This document shows, in pieces, positions 34,687 to 45,814 of a DNA stretch of 64,000 nucleotides. The first letter of the stretch is position 1. Every line of letters starts with the position of its first letter. This DNA comes from Acholoe squamosa (taxonomy: Eukaryota > Annelida > Polychaeta > Phyllodocida > Polynoidae), in contig OX439043.1 in the NCBI GenBank assembly GCA_949317995.1, positions 56,437,339 through 56,501,338 on the forward strand. The letters are read 5' to 3'. The notes beneath the pieces are model-generated. The model saw only the letters and a list, made by a program, of their open reading frames with translations. It was not told the origin of the DNA and ran no database searches. The position numbers and the translations under genes were made by a program.

Positions 34687-35300
34687 GTAAGATTGTACCT
34701 ATATGGCATATATGAATGTATAATGTTAGTTATTATGGGCCATACATGTGTTGTGTGGATCAGAACACTGGAAGTTCTGACCTGTATACCCTTTACAAAT
34801 GTATATAAATACGTGCAGCATAGCTAGGGGTGGGAGGGGACTCCCTGTGCATTGAGTCAGTAGGTATAGTATACCAATGTAGTTACTGGTTCAACTGTCC
34901 CTTACTCATACAAGAACCATATTTCTTTTTGCTTGTCAGTGTCATGGGGGTAAATGGGAGAATGGTAGTGAAGATAAGTACCCACAACCATATCCTTATA
35001 CATGTACTGCATTGGGAGCCTTTATACCCTCATATTTGGCTCGAGGGTTTATGGAAAGGGTGACTGCCCAATGAGGTTAAGCCAGGTTATAAAGAGGGCA
35101 AGATGACTAGCAATTGGTCTAAATAGATGGCTGGGGGAATAGCCTGCTATTAGGCCGTGTGCTAAATGTAGGGTTTCATTAGTATATCTATGAAGATAGA
35201 TTAATGACTGCTGTATATCAAAAGGCTTACATCTTTCTCCTACCCCCCCCCTCCCAAAAAAAAGTGAAAAAAAACGCAAAACTAAAAACTAGTTTAAATT

Positions 35301-35622
35301 AGGGAGTGGTCATTATTTATCAACAGGGGGGGGGGTGGTGGGTTTTTTGCGCGGACGCGCGAAAATCTTTTACGCCCCCCCCTTGACGGCAGTAAAAAAA
35401 TTTTGCGCCCCCCCCGCGCCGGAGGCGCGGAGAGTTTTCGCGCCCCCTCTTTGATCTATAGTAGCGCGCGGGCTTTTTTGCTAAAAAGGGGGTAAATTTT
35501 TTTAGCCCCCCCCTCAAGAGGGGTCAAAATTTTTTTAGCCCCCCCCTCGAGAGGGGTCAGAATTTTTTACGTCCCCCCTCAAACCCACCACCCCCCCTGT
35601 TGATAATAAATGACCACTCCCT
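35301..35622. mobile_element. MITE, AGGGAGTGGTC family, copy 2
   Basis: AGGGAGTGGTCATTATTTAT then CAACAGGGG is inverted exactly at the right end. The interior alternates C-rich blocks with AATTTTTTTAG and includes TCTATAGTAGCGCGCGGGC, the counterpart of the copy at 8893 in the other direction. Confidence 0.9.
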
Positions 35623-36221
35623 TAAACAGCGAAGACATGCAGGATACAACCAGGTGGACGACAAGTAACTGTACACCAGTGGGGAAATGAGTAGCAACGT
35701 ATTACCAGTAGGTCAGTAGCAGATCAGTCATATGTAAAGTTAGTCACAGGATCCCCCCCCCCCCCCATGTTCCATTAACCCTAAAGCACCGCATATTCCT
35801 TTAATGCATATGTCGCCATTATGCCCATGTGTCTTCAGGGGATTTCATAATGCAGGAATCTGGATCTGTCTCTAGAAATCTTCAGGAATGCAGTAATTTG
35901 CCAGAGCTGCATTCATGCATCATAGCCACCAGGGTATAATGTATAAAGACCATATGCATCCCTTAAAGGGCCAATGGCTTTAGCAGGTACATCGGGTACA
36001 CCAGTGTTATTCTTTGGTGCCAAAAAAAAAAACACCTTCCACTTCATAGTCAGTAAGCTAAGGGACCATCCATTAATTATGTACACACTTTTTGGCCGAA
36101 ATTTGACCCCCACCCTGTTGCACCATGTATACATGCATTAGAGCTACCCCCCACATACATACTCAAGTCACTTAGTTATTACTAGCAAAAACCTACTTGT
36201 AGCATATATACATGAAAAATG

Positions 36222-36295
36222 TGCCAAGGTGAAGCCTTGAACACTGGACCTTCCACATGCCAAGCCCACTTGCTACCATTGTATTACAGATTCTG
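36222..36295 (-). mobile_element. tRNA-derived SINE head (minus strand)
   Basis: On the minus strand GGTAGCAAGTGGGC (36277-36264) is an A box, and GTGTTCAAGGC (36244-36234) is a B box, correctly spaced. The cloverleaf arms do not all close, so it is not a working tRNA gene. Confidence 0.55.
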
Positions 36296-36399
36296 ATGCA
36301 CATTGTTCTGTTAAAAGGCCATCAAGTCATTTTCATTAAAGGTACCTTATACCTACAGCCAAGAGAATAATGTCATTTCCTTGTTTGTTGGTATTCATT

Positions 36400-36472
36400 G
36401 CCTGGTTAGCTCAGTCAGGAGAGCAGAGGTTTTCAAATGCAGGGTCATGGGTTCAATCTCAGTCCTAGCTAA
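36400..36472 (+). mobile_element. tRNA-Lys-like SINE head
   Basis: GCCTGGTTAGCTCAGTCAGG and AGAGCA, then GGGTC and GGGTTCAATC, follow tRNA-Lys position by position (A box 36406-36417, B box 36449-36460). The 3' acceptor strand does not pair with the 5' strand and the anticodon stem is broken, so it is a SINE head. About 70 bp of unrelated tail follow (TTGCATTGAGCCTGCTGG). Confidence 0.7.
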
Positions 36473-36620
36473 CACTTTGTAGTTGCATTGAGCCTGCTGG
36501 TTCTAGTGACGAAATTGCAACAGGTACAGTCACAGGGAAACGAGCTCTATTCATAGACATTCAGTAGTAGCACATCTATGGGGGAATGCACCAATCAATG
36601 AGGCCACTACCCTATGAGAA

Positions 36621-36644
36621 AATGATCCAGGATCCTGGATCATT
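36621..36644. repeat. 24-bp perfect palindrome
   Basis: AATGATCCAGGA and its reverse complement meet without a spacer, centred at 36632/36633. A second small hairpin (CCAGTCCC/GGGACTGG) follows at about 36680. Confidence 0.85.
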
Positions 36645-37440
36645 CTTAAGAAGGTATTGCAGTGATTTGATAAGGAATAGTCCAGTCCCACGATTGGGAC
36701 TGGATGATCGAGGCTGCCCCTCCCCCTGTATACAACTTGTGCATGTACGCATTTGGCATGCTCACCCCCCCCCCCATCACCCCCTTGGTGTGTATGTAAT
36801 TAACGGATGGTCCCTATGTAGGTTGCATTACATTTATTACTATTTGACAGACTTTATACATTCTGTGTAGTTCCTGTTATTTTGATCTTTTGCTATCAAC
36901 AAAATCGTTTCTGACACTATATTGCTACATCATAGTAACCCCTCGCTTGCAAAGTTTGCAAGATCTATGCGCCAGCTAGTATATGGTAAAATACCGTATT
37001 CCAAAATTTCTCAGCTTCTGTGAGAAGCTTTAGGGAGATCTACAAGAACCAGCAGGGCATATTAGGGGACAAGATGGCGACCTTCATGCGGACAGCCGGT
37101 GACTGCTTAGTGTATTATACAAGTATCAGTAACAATATCAATAGCGTATACATAACCACACTCATAAAGATAACCCAACGATATCTGAAAGATATATTAT
37201 GTGTATGTCCCGCGTTTCATGTTAACCCTTTGAGGCAGGCATGTTGTCTTTATGTTCCTTTTCCCTAACTAACATATGCACAAATAGAATTATACACAAA
37301 ATTATTAGACATTTACTGGTACTCAACGTGGTGGATTTTATGAATGCTTCTAACTTTTACCAGAGTCAGTAATGTCTGAGTCCACTGAACAATTGGGTTG
37401 ACTCGTACCATGAGTCAAATTCTGGTAATATTAGTACTGT

Positions 37441-37631
37441 TCTATAGGACTCAGTATGGAGGTCTAGTGGAGCCACCATTTTGAATTTTGCTGGTTGAGG
37501 TAAAACCCACTGATAAGACATACCATGATAGGTACCTTGTCCATGGGTAATACCCACTTCCAGGGACATGCTGGTCCCATCTTATCAGTGTGTGTCACCA
37601 GAACCAGCTCTAGACCAGCTAGTGGCCAATA
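37441..37631 (+). mobile_element. SINE-like repeat, copy C (partial)
   Basis: It shares the whole core with copy A (TATAGGACTCAGTATGGAGG to CCAGCTAGTGGCC) and is truncated at the same place, suggesting a short subfamily. Confidence 0.8.
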
Positions 37632-38152
37632 GGTGTAAATCCTCAACCATAAGGCGCACTGCCAACTTTGGCTGATTCTTTTATGTGCAGTATGGGGTAA
37701 GCGTAGAAGCTCCATCTTACACACGAGGTATTATGGTAGTACACAGAGGACAGTAAGTTACAAGAGAAACCATAAGAGAAGCCTCATTTTGTCTGGCTTC
37801 TTCTGATGTCTTAATAATTATCATATTGTATTCAGTATGTGAGTATATTCTTATTAGAGGACAGGGGACTGTTCCATCCAACCAGAGACAATGTTCCTCA
37901 TTATGTCAAATTGCTCTATGGAAATATAATTTGAAAGTAAATCTTCCTGATTTTCAAATTGTACTTGAGATTAATTACAGTCCATACTGATATAGTATTT
38001 CGGGGCATACATAAGCAAATGTCCACGACCAGTGAATAATTTTGCATCGTATTCACCGAGGTGAGGCTGTCCGTATTCAACGATGCCTTGATATTGTTAC
38101 TGATTGGATTGACCAATGAGCACTGGTTATACATGTACCAAGTAAGACCCAT

Positions 38153-38228
38153 AGTCCACTTGGCTTTTCGCCGGCGAATGAGCCATACATTTCCTATGTA
38201 AATTGCTGCGATAGAGGCCAAGTGGACT
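38153..38228. repeat. 76-bp hairpin-forming inverted repeat
   Basis: AGTCCACTTGGC (38153-38164) is exactly inverted at 38217-38228, around a 52-nt spacer. Confidence 0.7.
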
Positions 38229-38769
38229 CTCGATGTAACCCTACACAACTGTGGTTTAACTGTCTTAAACCTCGGTTACATGAAATAACCACAGATTGTT
38301 TCCTTTGTTCTAAGGTGCCACCATGGTTTAAGTAATATACACTGTTATTGATTAAAAGACGAAAGAGGTGAAAGGGCAAAAGGAAGTCTAATGCATGTAT
38401 CATGCATATCCACTGCCACCCTGTACAATATATATCCCTCTGACCTTTATAATCATTATCACTCTGTCCAAATACCATACTGAGCTTATAAATGTGACAT
38501 CGTGAGCCACTCAGCCAGTGTTCATGAGTACATGGCTACAGCTATGGAATGCTGTATATACATTTGTTCCCTTGTCTTAGCTGTCCCAGTGGTATAGATA
38601 AGAGGCTAGGTTTGGCTTGGTTGATTTTACGTCCATATATGTTAGGGGTAGGCATTCTGCTATGACTTCTTCTGCATTATCATTAATCAAGTTTTTGCTC
38701 CTAACTGAATATTTTCTATTAACACGCATCGCACATACTGCATCACTGACTCAATTATTTCCTTATTTA

Positions 38770-39366
38770 GAGAATAGACAACAATCTTCTTCACATCAAG
38801 ACTGGCTGTTGTCCTATAATGCACGAATGCATCTGAGTGCATTAATTAGAGAATAGACAACGACAATCTTCACGTCGAGACTCTCTGTCGGGCCTTATGA
38901 AGGCCCTCGACCATCGTGCGTTTTAGTCCGACAGAGAGTCAAGACGTGAAGAATGAGTTGTCTATTGTCTTTATAAAACATGTTATCATTTGTATCATAC
39001 TGATTAAAGGTCTAAATCCTATGATATCCCACAGGATTGATGGGCAAGCCGTGGCCTTGCTCAGGTGTGCACTGTACTCCTATAATGCACTCAAGGTCAT
39101 TTCTATCTGCAGCAGTGCATGGGATACTGTTTTATAAAGGACAACAGACAGTCTTGATGTGAAGAAGGAGTTGTCTATTGTATTTATAAAAAGTTGTACA
39201 TTTCATTCCAATCACTTAAGTACCCAATTAAGGAATGTCTAGACCAATTAATGGCCATTGACTTGTTTACAGCTATGGTGACCTTGCTCAGGTGTGCACT
39301 ACACTCCTATAATGCACTCAAGGTCACTTCTATGTGCAGCAGAGCACTGTCAGCCGTTTTATAAAG
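38770..39366. mobile_element. Nested foldback and tandem repeat region
   Basis: GAGAATAGACAACAATCTTC (38771) and its inner copy GAGAATAGACAACGACAATC (38849) are mirrored by GAATGAGTTGTCTATTGTC (38951-38970) and AAGGAGTTGTCTATTG (39164-39180). Inside, GACTCTCTGTCGG / CCGACAGAGAGTC (38879-38891 / 38927-38939) forms a hairpin. From 38957 a roughly 200-bp unit occurs twice, sharing CCTTGCTCAGGTGTGCACT and CCTATAATGCACTCAAGGTC (39056 and 39283). Confidence 0.65.
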
Positions 39367-40070
39367 TGGGTCAGAGCCCACCATGTCCTGTTGGTGCTAT
39401 CTGACCTAGTATAGACATACATAGTTATACCCTATATGTATTATGCACAGTCCCTGTCAGCTTGTGTAGAGACAATAATCAACACAGGGAGCAGCTCTCT
39501 TGTTGTTGGTGAGCTTCACAATGGGGTCATTGACCAAGAGACCACACAGAGAGAAGTGTGCTCTAACACATGTGCACAGGGGTAGGAGTAGACTGGTGCC
39601 CGTCGGTTCTCGCTGGGCGTAAGAGAACACGTCAGCAGAGCGAAGCGCAGCAGTGTATACACTATGGAAGGCAAATGGAAAGAGAATGGCGCACCGGCCT
39701 TCCATATATAGTATGCCGATGAACACAAGGGGCCTAGTGTAGGGTAGGAGGGGCCCTTGGCAGCCTGGCCTAGCTCAGATGTTTCTGAAACTTCCCTAGC
39801 GGGGAGGTTGATCTGGTTAGAAGCAGTGGAGCTTAAAAGAGAAATCTCTTAAAGTCACAAAATCATAAAAAAACTTAGAAGAAAAATGTACAAATCAGGA
39901 TTCTCTAGGCCTACTTCCTATACTACAGAATCTAGTCAGGTCGATAGGCTCTCAGTTTTGCCACACAGGTGCTTTTAACTATTCAAAATGAAACTGGTAG
40001 GCGTATTTATTAACAGCTATCTCTGAATATCCTCACCAATAAGGCTCGCCCAATGTTAGAAGACAGACTA

Positions 40071-40392
40071 AGGGAGTGATCATTTTTTAACAACAGGGGG
40101 GGGGGGGCTGGTGGGTTTGCGTGCGGATGCGCGAAAAAAATTTCGACCTCCCAGTCTTGAGGGGGTCAAATTTTTCAACCCCCCATCACAAGGGACAAAA
40201 ATCGCGCGCGAACGCCCCCTTTTAGCCTATAGTAACGCGCGGGGTTTTCCACTGAAAACAGGTGAAATTATTTTGACCCCCCCCCATTAGAGGTATTGAA
40301 AAATTTCTGACCCCCCAGTCAAGGGGTTGAAAAGATTCTGACCCCCCTCAAACCCACCAGCCCCCCCTGTTGTTAAAAAATGATCACTCCCT
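40071..40392. mobile_element. MITE, AGGGAGTGATC family, copy 3
   Basis: Its ends match copy 1 base for base over about 29 bp; its interior is the reverse complement of copy 1 (TTTTAGCCTATAGTAACGCG). TA stands at each border (40069-40070, 40393-40394). Confidence 0.92.
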
Positions 40393-42510
40393 TACTCTAG
40401 ATAGTAATACAAGTACTACAGGCGTATTGTACAGATAGTGGCAATAGTGGTAGTGTACTGCATTGACATCCTGCCAAGGGTGTTCATAGGGCCATAATAG
40501 ATATACATGTATTTTTTTTTATGGACTGCACCATTTCCTGACAGACTCGGTACTTCTCTCCAAGCAATATATTCTAGATATCTATCAAAAGCACCACACA
40601 AGGAATCAGAGACAATTAGTATGATAGATGGAAATAATTAAGCAGCATATTTTGATCTTTTTTGTTGTTGTTCTCTCTCTACCAGGAAGTGTGGTATACT
40701 AGACTGGGAAAACCAGGTTTGTATGCAAACAGTTATCTTAACGGACCACCAACTAAAATAGGACCTGTCATGGATCCCTTATCAAGATGATAATCGGAAG
40801 TGAATGACACTAGATAGTTGAGACTAGATAGTGGCGGGGGATAGGGGATAGGAGAAGAATCCAAGCCATTGAAGGATTCCAATGTCATGCTAGGCCTATA
40901 TATATTTCGGAAGTCGATATAATATGATATTTGGAATATAGACCCCAAATTTCAACAACATTTTACCTTTGATTCCACGTTTAGAAAGTTAAATTTGAGA
41001 TTTTTGGCTAAAGCTTATGTGGACCTGGTCTCTGCACTCAGTAGGCGAAATACATCAGCGGGCATTAATATCCTTAGACGCGAAAATAACATAAATATTT
41101 AGTAAACCCTAAACCATCAATATTTAGTAACCATGAAAGTCTGGTTTACCTTTTGTGCTCTTTAAATTATCATTACATCTGAACATAAAACATTGCAGTT
41201 TAATGCAGAGTGATGCATTGTTGGGAGATGTCGTAAGGCGACATAGTGGGCTAGGTTAACAGGCCTAGATAATCAGGCTGAAAAAGGTGACATCAACTCA
41301 AGGTGGCAACATCGTCCATAAATCGTCCTCAGTGATCTACAATAATGCAAAGGCTTTCACCTCCATAACCAATAATTTCTCACTGAGTTATATATCAAGC
41401 ACATACATAGGGATCAATATAGAAATGACGGAACCAGACAAGTTTCAATGGGAGATAGCTGCACAAATAAATCAAATAGGCCTAAGGGTGGACAAATCGC
41501 TAGTAGAAGGTCTTTATCTCCACAGTAGTTCGTGAGTAGATAACTAGCCAATCACTGATAAAACTGTACAACAAATTTTCACTTTCCGAAAAGAAAACCC
41601 GGAGCTGAAACCCATTAATTCCTATGTATTTTGACCTGGGGAATTCAAAAATAACATCTGTTTTTTGCTGGCGGCTCTCAATTTTGAGATACACATACTA
41701 CCCTAGAATTGCCAATTTTCATTCTTGGTAGCCAAATCCATATTAGTGCCTACTGTACAAACACCAGATTTTACATCAGATCTGATCTATTTGTCTTTGA
41801 TTACCATTTCCAAGCCTATATCTAATTAATTGCTCATCCTCTGACTCTGTAATATGCAGTAAAAGTAGTAAATAAGGTCAAAATGTTAGCCAGTCGGCAC
41901 ATGTTTAGGACTGTTTTACCTGCCTCTGGTACACAATGTTCGGCTCATCCCACTTCAGACCCCATTACTAGCCTGCTAGACGAGAAGGTAACCACTATCT
42001 TTGGTAGCATTTTTTCATCTCTTGAGAGGTCGTGTTGAAAACACTCCCCATATATGTCCTTTGCCGAGCCACAGTTTGTTTGGGGAAGAATGTGAGGTCA
42101 GATGCAGGAGGTGAATCATCAAGGATGTCTTGCATTTGAGTTTCTGGTATCCACACTCTGTACATAGTCCTCAGCCCTATTGTTTTCCAGAAATCCTGTT
42201 ATGACAGCTCCGAGGGCAAGCCATGACTTCCATTTACTATGTAGCCTATTTCGGTTATAATATCAAATTACCATCACTTTAATTACATGATCATGGATAA
42301 TCCTGATGTAAAGATGCAACCTTACTCACCATAAATCATGGCTGGTTGCTCTAAATGATCCAGAAGTTAGTGTTTCAAGGAAGTGAACATGGAAATTTGG
42401 CTGTCTTTTTAACATGACTCCCCTTGTACCAAAACGAAGCAATATAACCCAGAAACGAGGGTTATAATGCAATGTACATGAAATCAAGACTATTTAGTGT
42501 GGAAATACAT

Positions 42511-42803
42511 ACCGTAATCTCCCGCGAATAAGCCGCGCCTTATACGTGGGGGTTTAGTTCTCATTGGATCCACAAGGGGGGTATCAAGACCTTTCTTTTG
42601 ATATGTTACATGCCCTCTTAGTCATAATAAGATATAAGGGGGCCCAGGGGGGTCTGGGGGGCTCAAGCTATACATAGGTTTTTGAATTTTGAAAATTCAT
42701 TCAGTAGAACGAAAGTTATTAATTTTTCATTTTTTTGAGAATTTTCCAAAACTCTAGGTGCGTCTTATACGTGCACTGCGTCTTATACGCGGGAGATTAC
42801 GGT
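42511..42803. mobile_element. 293-bp element, ACCGTAATCTCCCGCG ends
   Basis: ACCGTAATCTCCCGCG is mirrored by CGCGGGAGATTACGGT, with ACAT directly outside both ends as a possible 4-bp duplication. Subterminal CGCCTTATACGTGG and GCGTCTTATACGCG motifs repeat. Copies are at 57537-57786 and perhaps 9675-9892. Confidence 0.88.
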
Positions 42804-43150
42804 ACATCTTGACCCCTAGTGGCATGACCCATGTTGGAACCTTACTTCTGGACTACCAAAACTGCTACACCTATGCATATGGAGCGTCCTAACGGCAAAC
42901 ACATACTATTCCATAAAACAGGTTCCGATGCCCGGAATACTAGAGGACTAGGAGCTAATTTTGGGTGAAATATGATTTGCGGCAGTATCAGAGCTACTGA
43001 TAATACCCAGACAAATGCCAGGTATGACATAAGAAAGTTGTTGTACAGGTTTGGGCTACACTACATAGGTTAACATAGTGAAATCATTGCCCTTGGGGGG
43101 GATTTTTAGCATATATGGCACCCTATGGATATCTCAAAATTGAGAGCCAA

Positions 43151-43268
43151 TAGGGAGGTTTAGCAACCACCACATATGTCACCTCCTTTAACGCAGACGT
43201 ACCAATGTTGTAGGTATGCTGCACATCTGCGTTATATTGCCTGTGCAGTAGCTGCTAAACCTGCCTAA
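43151..43268. mobile_element. 118-bp MITE, TAGGGAGGTTTAGCA family
   Basis: TAGGGAGGTTTAGCAACCAC at the left and GTAGCTGCTAAACCTGCCTA at the right; inner GCAGACGTACC and GCACATCTGCG arms also pair. A one-ended relative (TAGGGAGGTTTAGTAGTCAC) starts at about 46469. Confidence 0.8.
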
Positions 43269-44482
43269 TAGGCATTTTTTAACCTCATTTTCAGACTCAG
43301 CAGCCTCAAATTAGGTATAATTGTTTTGTTTCGTCTCTGCTTTTTTGGCCGTTGTACAGTGTAAGACATGGAACCATACTTTATAGAACACTTACTTATT
43401 TTACAGAGTTTGTCATGCTCGTTTTGTTAAACACGAGGGCTTCACATCGATTTATCAGCATGATGAACTACCAGAAGATTAGCTATAGCTTCCATACACT
43501 TTGATGCCAAGAAGTATTATGTATTAAGTCATTAAAGGGCTAACAGCAGTACTCAGTCCACCATCATAAACTACCAATGTGATTTGTGAGGGAAAACCCA
43601 GGTCAAGTCTGGGAAATTCCCCTCGTCTCTCCTCCCTTCTGCACATCACATTCCACCACTACCAAACGCCATTTCTGTGTCAAGCTGATATCTGATAAAG
43701 GCAGTTTTTGCAGCTAATAAATTTTGATTTTATATGTAAGGGGTCTAGTAAAGGCAATATTATTTTGAGTCCCAACAGTGCCCAGCTCAAGATTTAGAAA
43801 GAAAGGGCAGGCTTACTAACAGCTTGATCGACACTAATAGCACTATTTGTTAGCTCAATGAACTAAGGAACATTTTTCCGATCCTTTAAAGTAGCCTTAA
43901 GCTTTGCATTCTTTGTCGGGCTCTCCATCATCTAAAATCAATGAAGGCAGCCATGCCAACAGTTTAAGGGATACAGTAAGAGCAGCCTTTATCAAATTGA
44001 TCAATATAATAGAAGTACCCAGTATTAAAGAGTTGCAGCAAGTCATCTACTTAATGGACACATCTAAAATGATCCAGTGATCGATCATGTTACTCAGACA
44101 TCTCATAGGATATAAGTTGATCTAACAACATCTCAGAGATAGTAGATGTGCTCCACTCTATAGGGTAACTCACCCCTGACTCGACCACTAAGCATGTTGG
44201 TACCTTAGGTCGACCACCCTGGGAAAACCTCTTTCAGATTGTATACTGCCGCCAGTTGACTTTGCACCATTATAGATCTACAATATGAATATCCTTCACC
44301 TGACACTAACAAGCCTGATTTATTGTGAAAATAACTTGAAATAATGCAGGATGGTCGACATGCCAACATGCCAAGTGATCGAGTTAGGGGCAAGTTACCC
44401 TATGTATAGCCACTGAAAGTGTGGTGCTGGGAGAGAACACGTGGATCCAGGGGAGAGAGTGTAGGGTCAGGGGAAGAGTGTG

Positions 44483-44490
44483 TATATAAG
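44483..44490 (+). promoter_or_regulatory. TATA-like box inside shootin-1 intron 1
   Basis: TATATAAG is flanked by GC-richer sequence (GTGTG before, TCAGGTACC after). It stands the right distance ahead of a possible leader ending at the mini-exon 44681-44702. Confidence 0.25.
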
Positions 44491-44680
44491 TCAGGTACCA
44501 GTGGGAAGGAGGCCAGGTCTGGTGTGACAGTGGTGTAGATGGGACAGGAGCAGGAGGAGAACCCTTCTTCCATCCCGGATCACTGCCCACAGACATACAC
44601 ATACTACTACCCACAGGCATAATACACAAGCTGGTACATGGTGTATGTACACACCACCAGGTGTGGGAATATAGATAACC

Positions 44681-44702
44681 ATGGGACCTAGGAACAAAAA
44701 CA
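44681..44702 (+). CDS. Candidate alternative first exon of shootin-1 (7 codons)
   Basis: An ATG at 44681 (context AACCATGG) gives MGPRNKN plus one base, then A|GTAAGT. This is phase 1, the phase needed to join exon 2 at 54572. A good TATA box (TATATAAG, 44483-44490) lies 190 nt upstream. Against it: the putative leader carries an earlier ATG (about 44536) with a 27-codon frame, and so small an exon can arise by chance. Confidence 0.25.
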
Positions 44703-45669
44703 GTAAGTGCACTTTTTAATCAAATTGTAGTATTGTGTACATGGTATAGGACACACTCTAAAATTGGAAAAGAAGAGGGAGAAGGAAATATTCCCAAAGT
44801 TTTGAAAAGCCTTGCGGTTTACACAGTCAGGGTGGATTGAAATATTGAATGATTGAAATAAAAATATTTTCGAAAAAAAAAAGGCCATGAAGCCTTGATG
44901 CACCCATCTGGTTGTTGTTGAAACTAACCAAATTCCTCAGCATTGGAAAAAAAGTAAAATCATGAGGCATAGTTACAGCATCTAAATACAGGTAATTTTT
45001 CACTTCTAGAACCTTTTGGGACCATCAGTATTCTGATAGGAATACTGTGATGGGCAATCGTCATAAATACCTGTCTAGCTAGTTTTGTACTAAACACCTT
45101 TTAAATATCTCTCCAGACTTGAGAAAATGGACTGAATGTCCACAAACTGTCCCATGGGACCTTTGGGCCTTTTTAATGTTAAACAAATCGATCGATCAAC
45201 CAATTAACATGACGAATTAGCAAAGTCATTGCGTAGTGAAACACTAGTCACTTCAAAAGTTTTCGGGTTAGGTTCTATGCAAAATATTCTTTGTTACTTC
45301 CCCCTTTGAAAGTTCCATTCTTTCTAGTTTTCAGTCATATCGAACTGCCCCCATTTATCTGTTTGACTCTCTGTCTTGTCCAAACCGCTGTGGTATTTGA
45401 TGGTGGGATTAATGAATTCATATAGAATCGTTTGCATGTTTATAGGCCTCTAGTCCCACCAGTTTGATTATGGTATAAACCACTCCTTAATGACATTTAA
45501 TGCGGTAATAAACATTGCATGTAACTTAGGTAGAAGCCGATTAGACGATTTGTACTATTTACAGACACAAAGGGCATACAAGGGTTCCAATCCCTGCTTT
45601 ATAGTAAACTGCATTAGCCCCATTAGGGACTGTAATGCACTGTGTGACTTTGTACGAATGAAATACTAC

Positions 45670-45713
45670 ATGATTACCTAAATGCTGCTCCAATGCAGCA
45701 TTTAGGTAATCAT
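45670..45713. repeat. 19-bp perfect hairpin with 6-nt loop
   Basis: ATGATTACCTAAATGCTGC (45670-45688) is exactly inverted at 45695-45713, loop TCCAAT. No flanking pairing. Confidence 0.85.
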
Positions 45714-45795
45714 ACACCATACTGTTAATAATCATACCCAATGCCCTCTCTCCTAAAGTATGGGCATGATCGGTGCACTAATAGGGCCCGAGATG

Positions 45796-45814
45796 GGTAA
45801 AATCGACAAGGGAG
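45796..45814 (+). repeat. Dispersed motif GGGTAAAATCGACAAGGGA, copy 1
   Basis: The same 19-mer with similar follow-on (GGACAAGAGACAT) recurs at about 48976; probably ends of an undescribed repeat. Confidence 0.55.

Larger units (their letters stand above)
36061..36815. mobile_element. 755-bp inverted-repeat element carrying two tRNA-like modules
   Basis: AGGGACCATCCATTAATTAT then GTACACAC (left) is mirrored by GTGTGTATGTAATTAACGGA/TGGTCCCT (right). C runs flank both inner sides. tRNA-like modules at 36222-36295 (minus) and 36400-36472 (plus) are probably SINEs inserted into an AGGG-type MITE. Confidence 0.7.

Noticed and set aside
36400-36472. Functional tRNA-Lys gene
   Set aside because: The acceptor stem does not close and the anticodon stem is broken; a non-tRNA tail follows, as in SINEs.
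38771-39366. CRISPR-like repeat array
   Set aside because: Repeats are inverted and tandem copies of a mobile element, not short regular direct repeats with unique spacers, and the DNA is animal.
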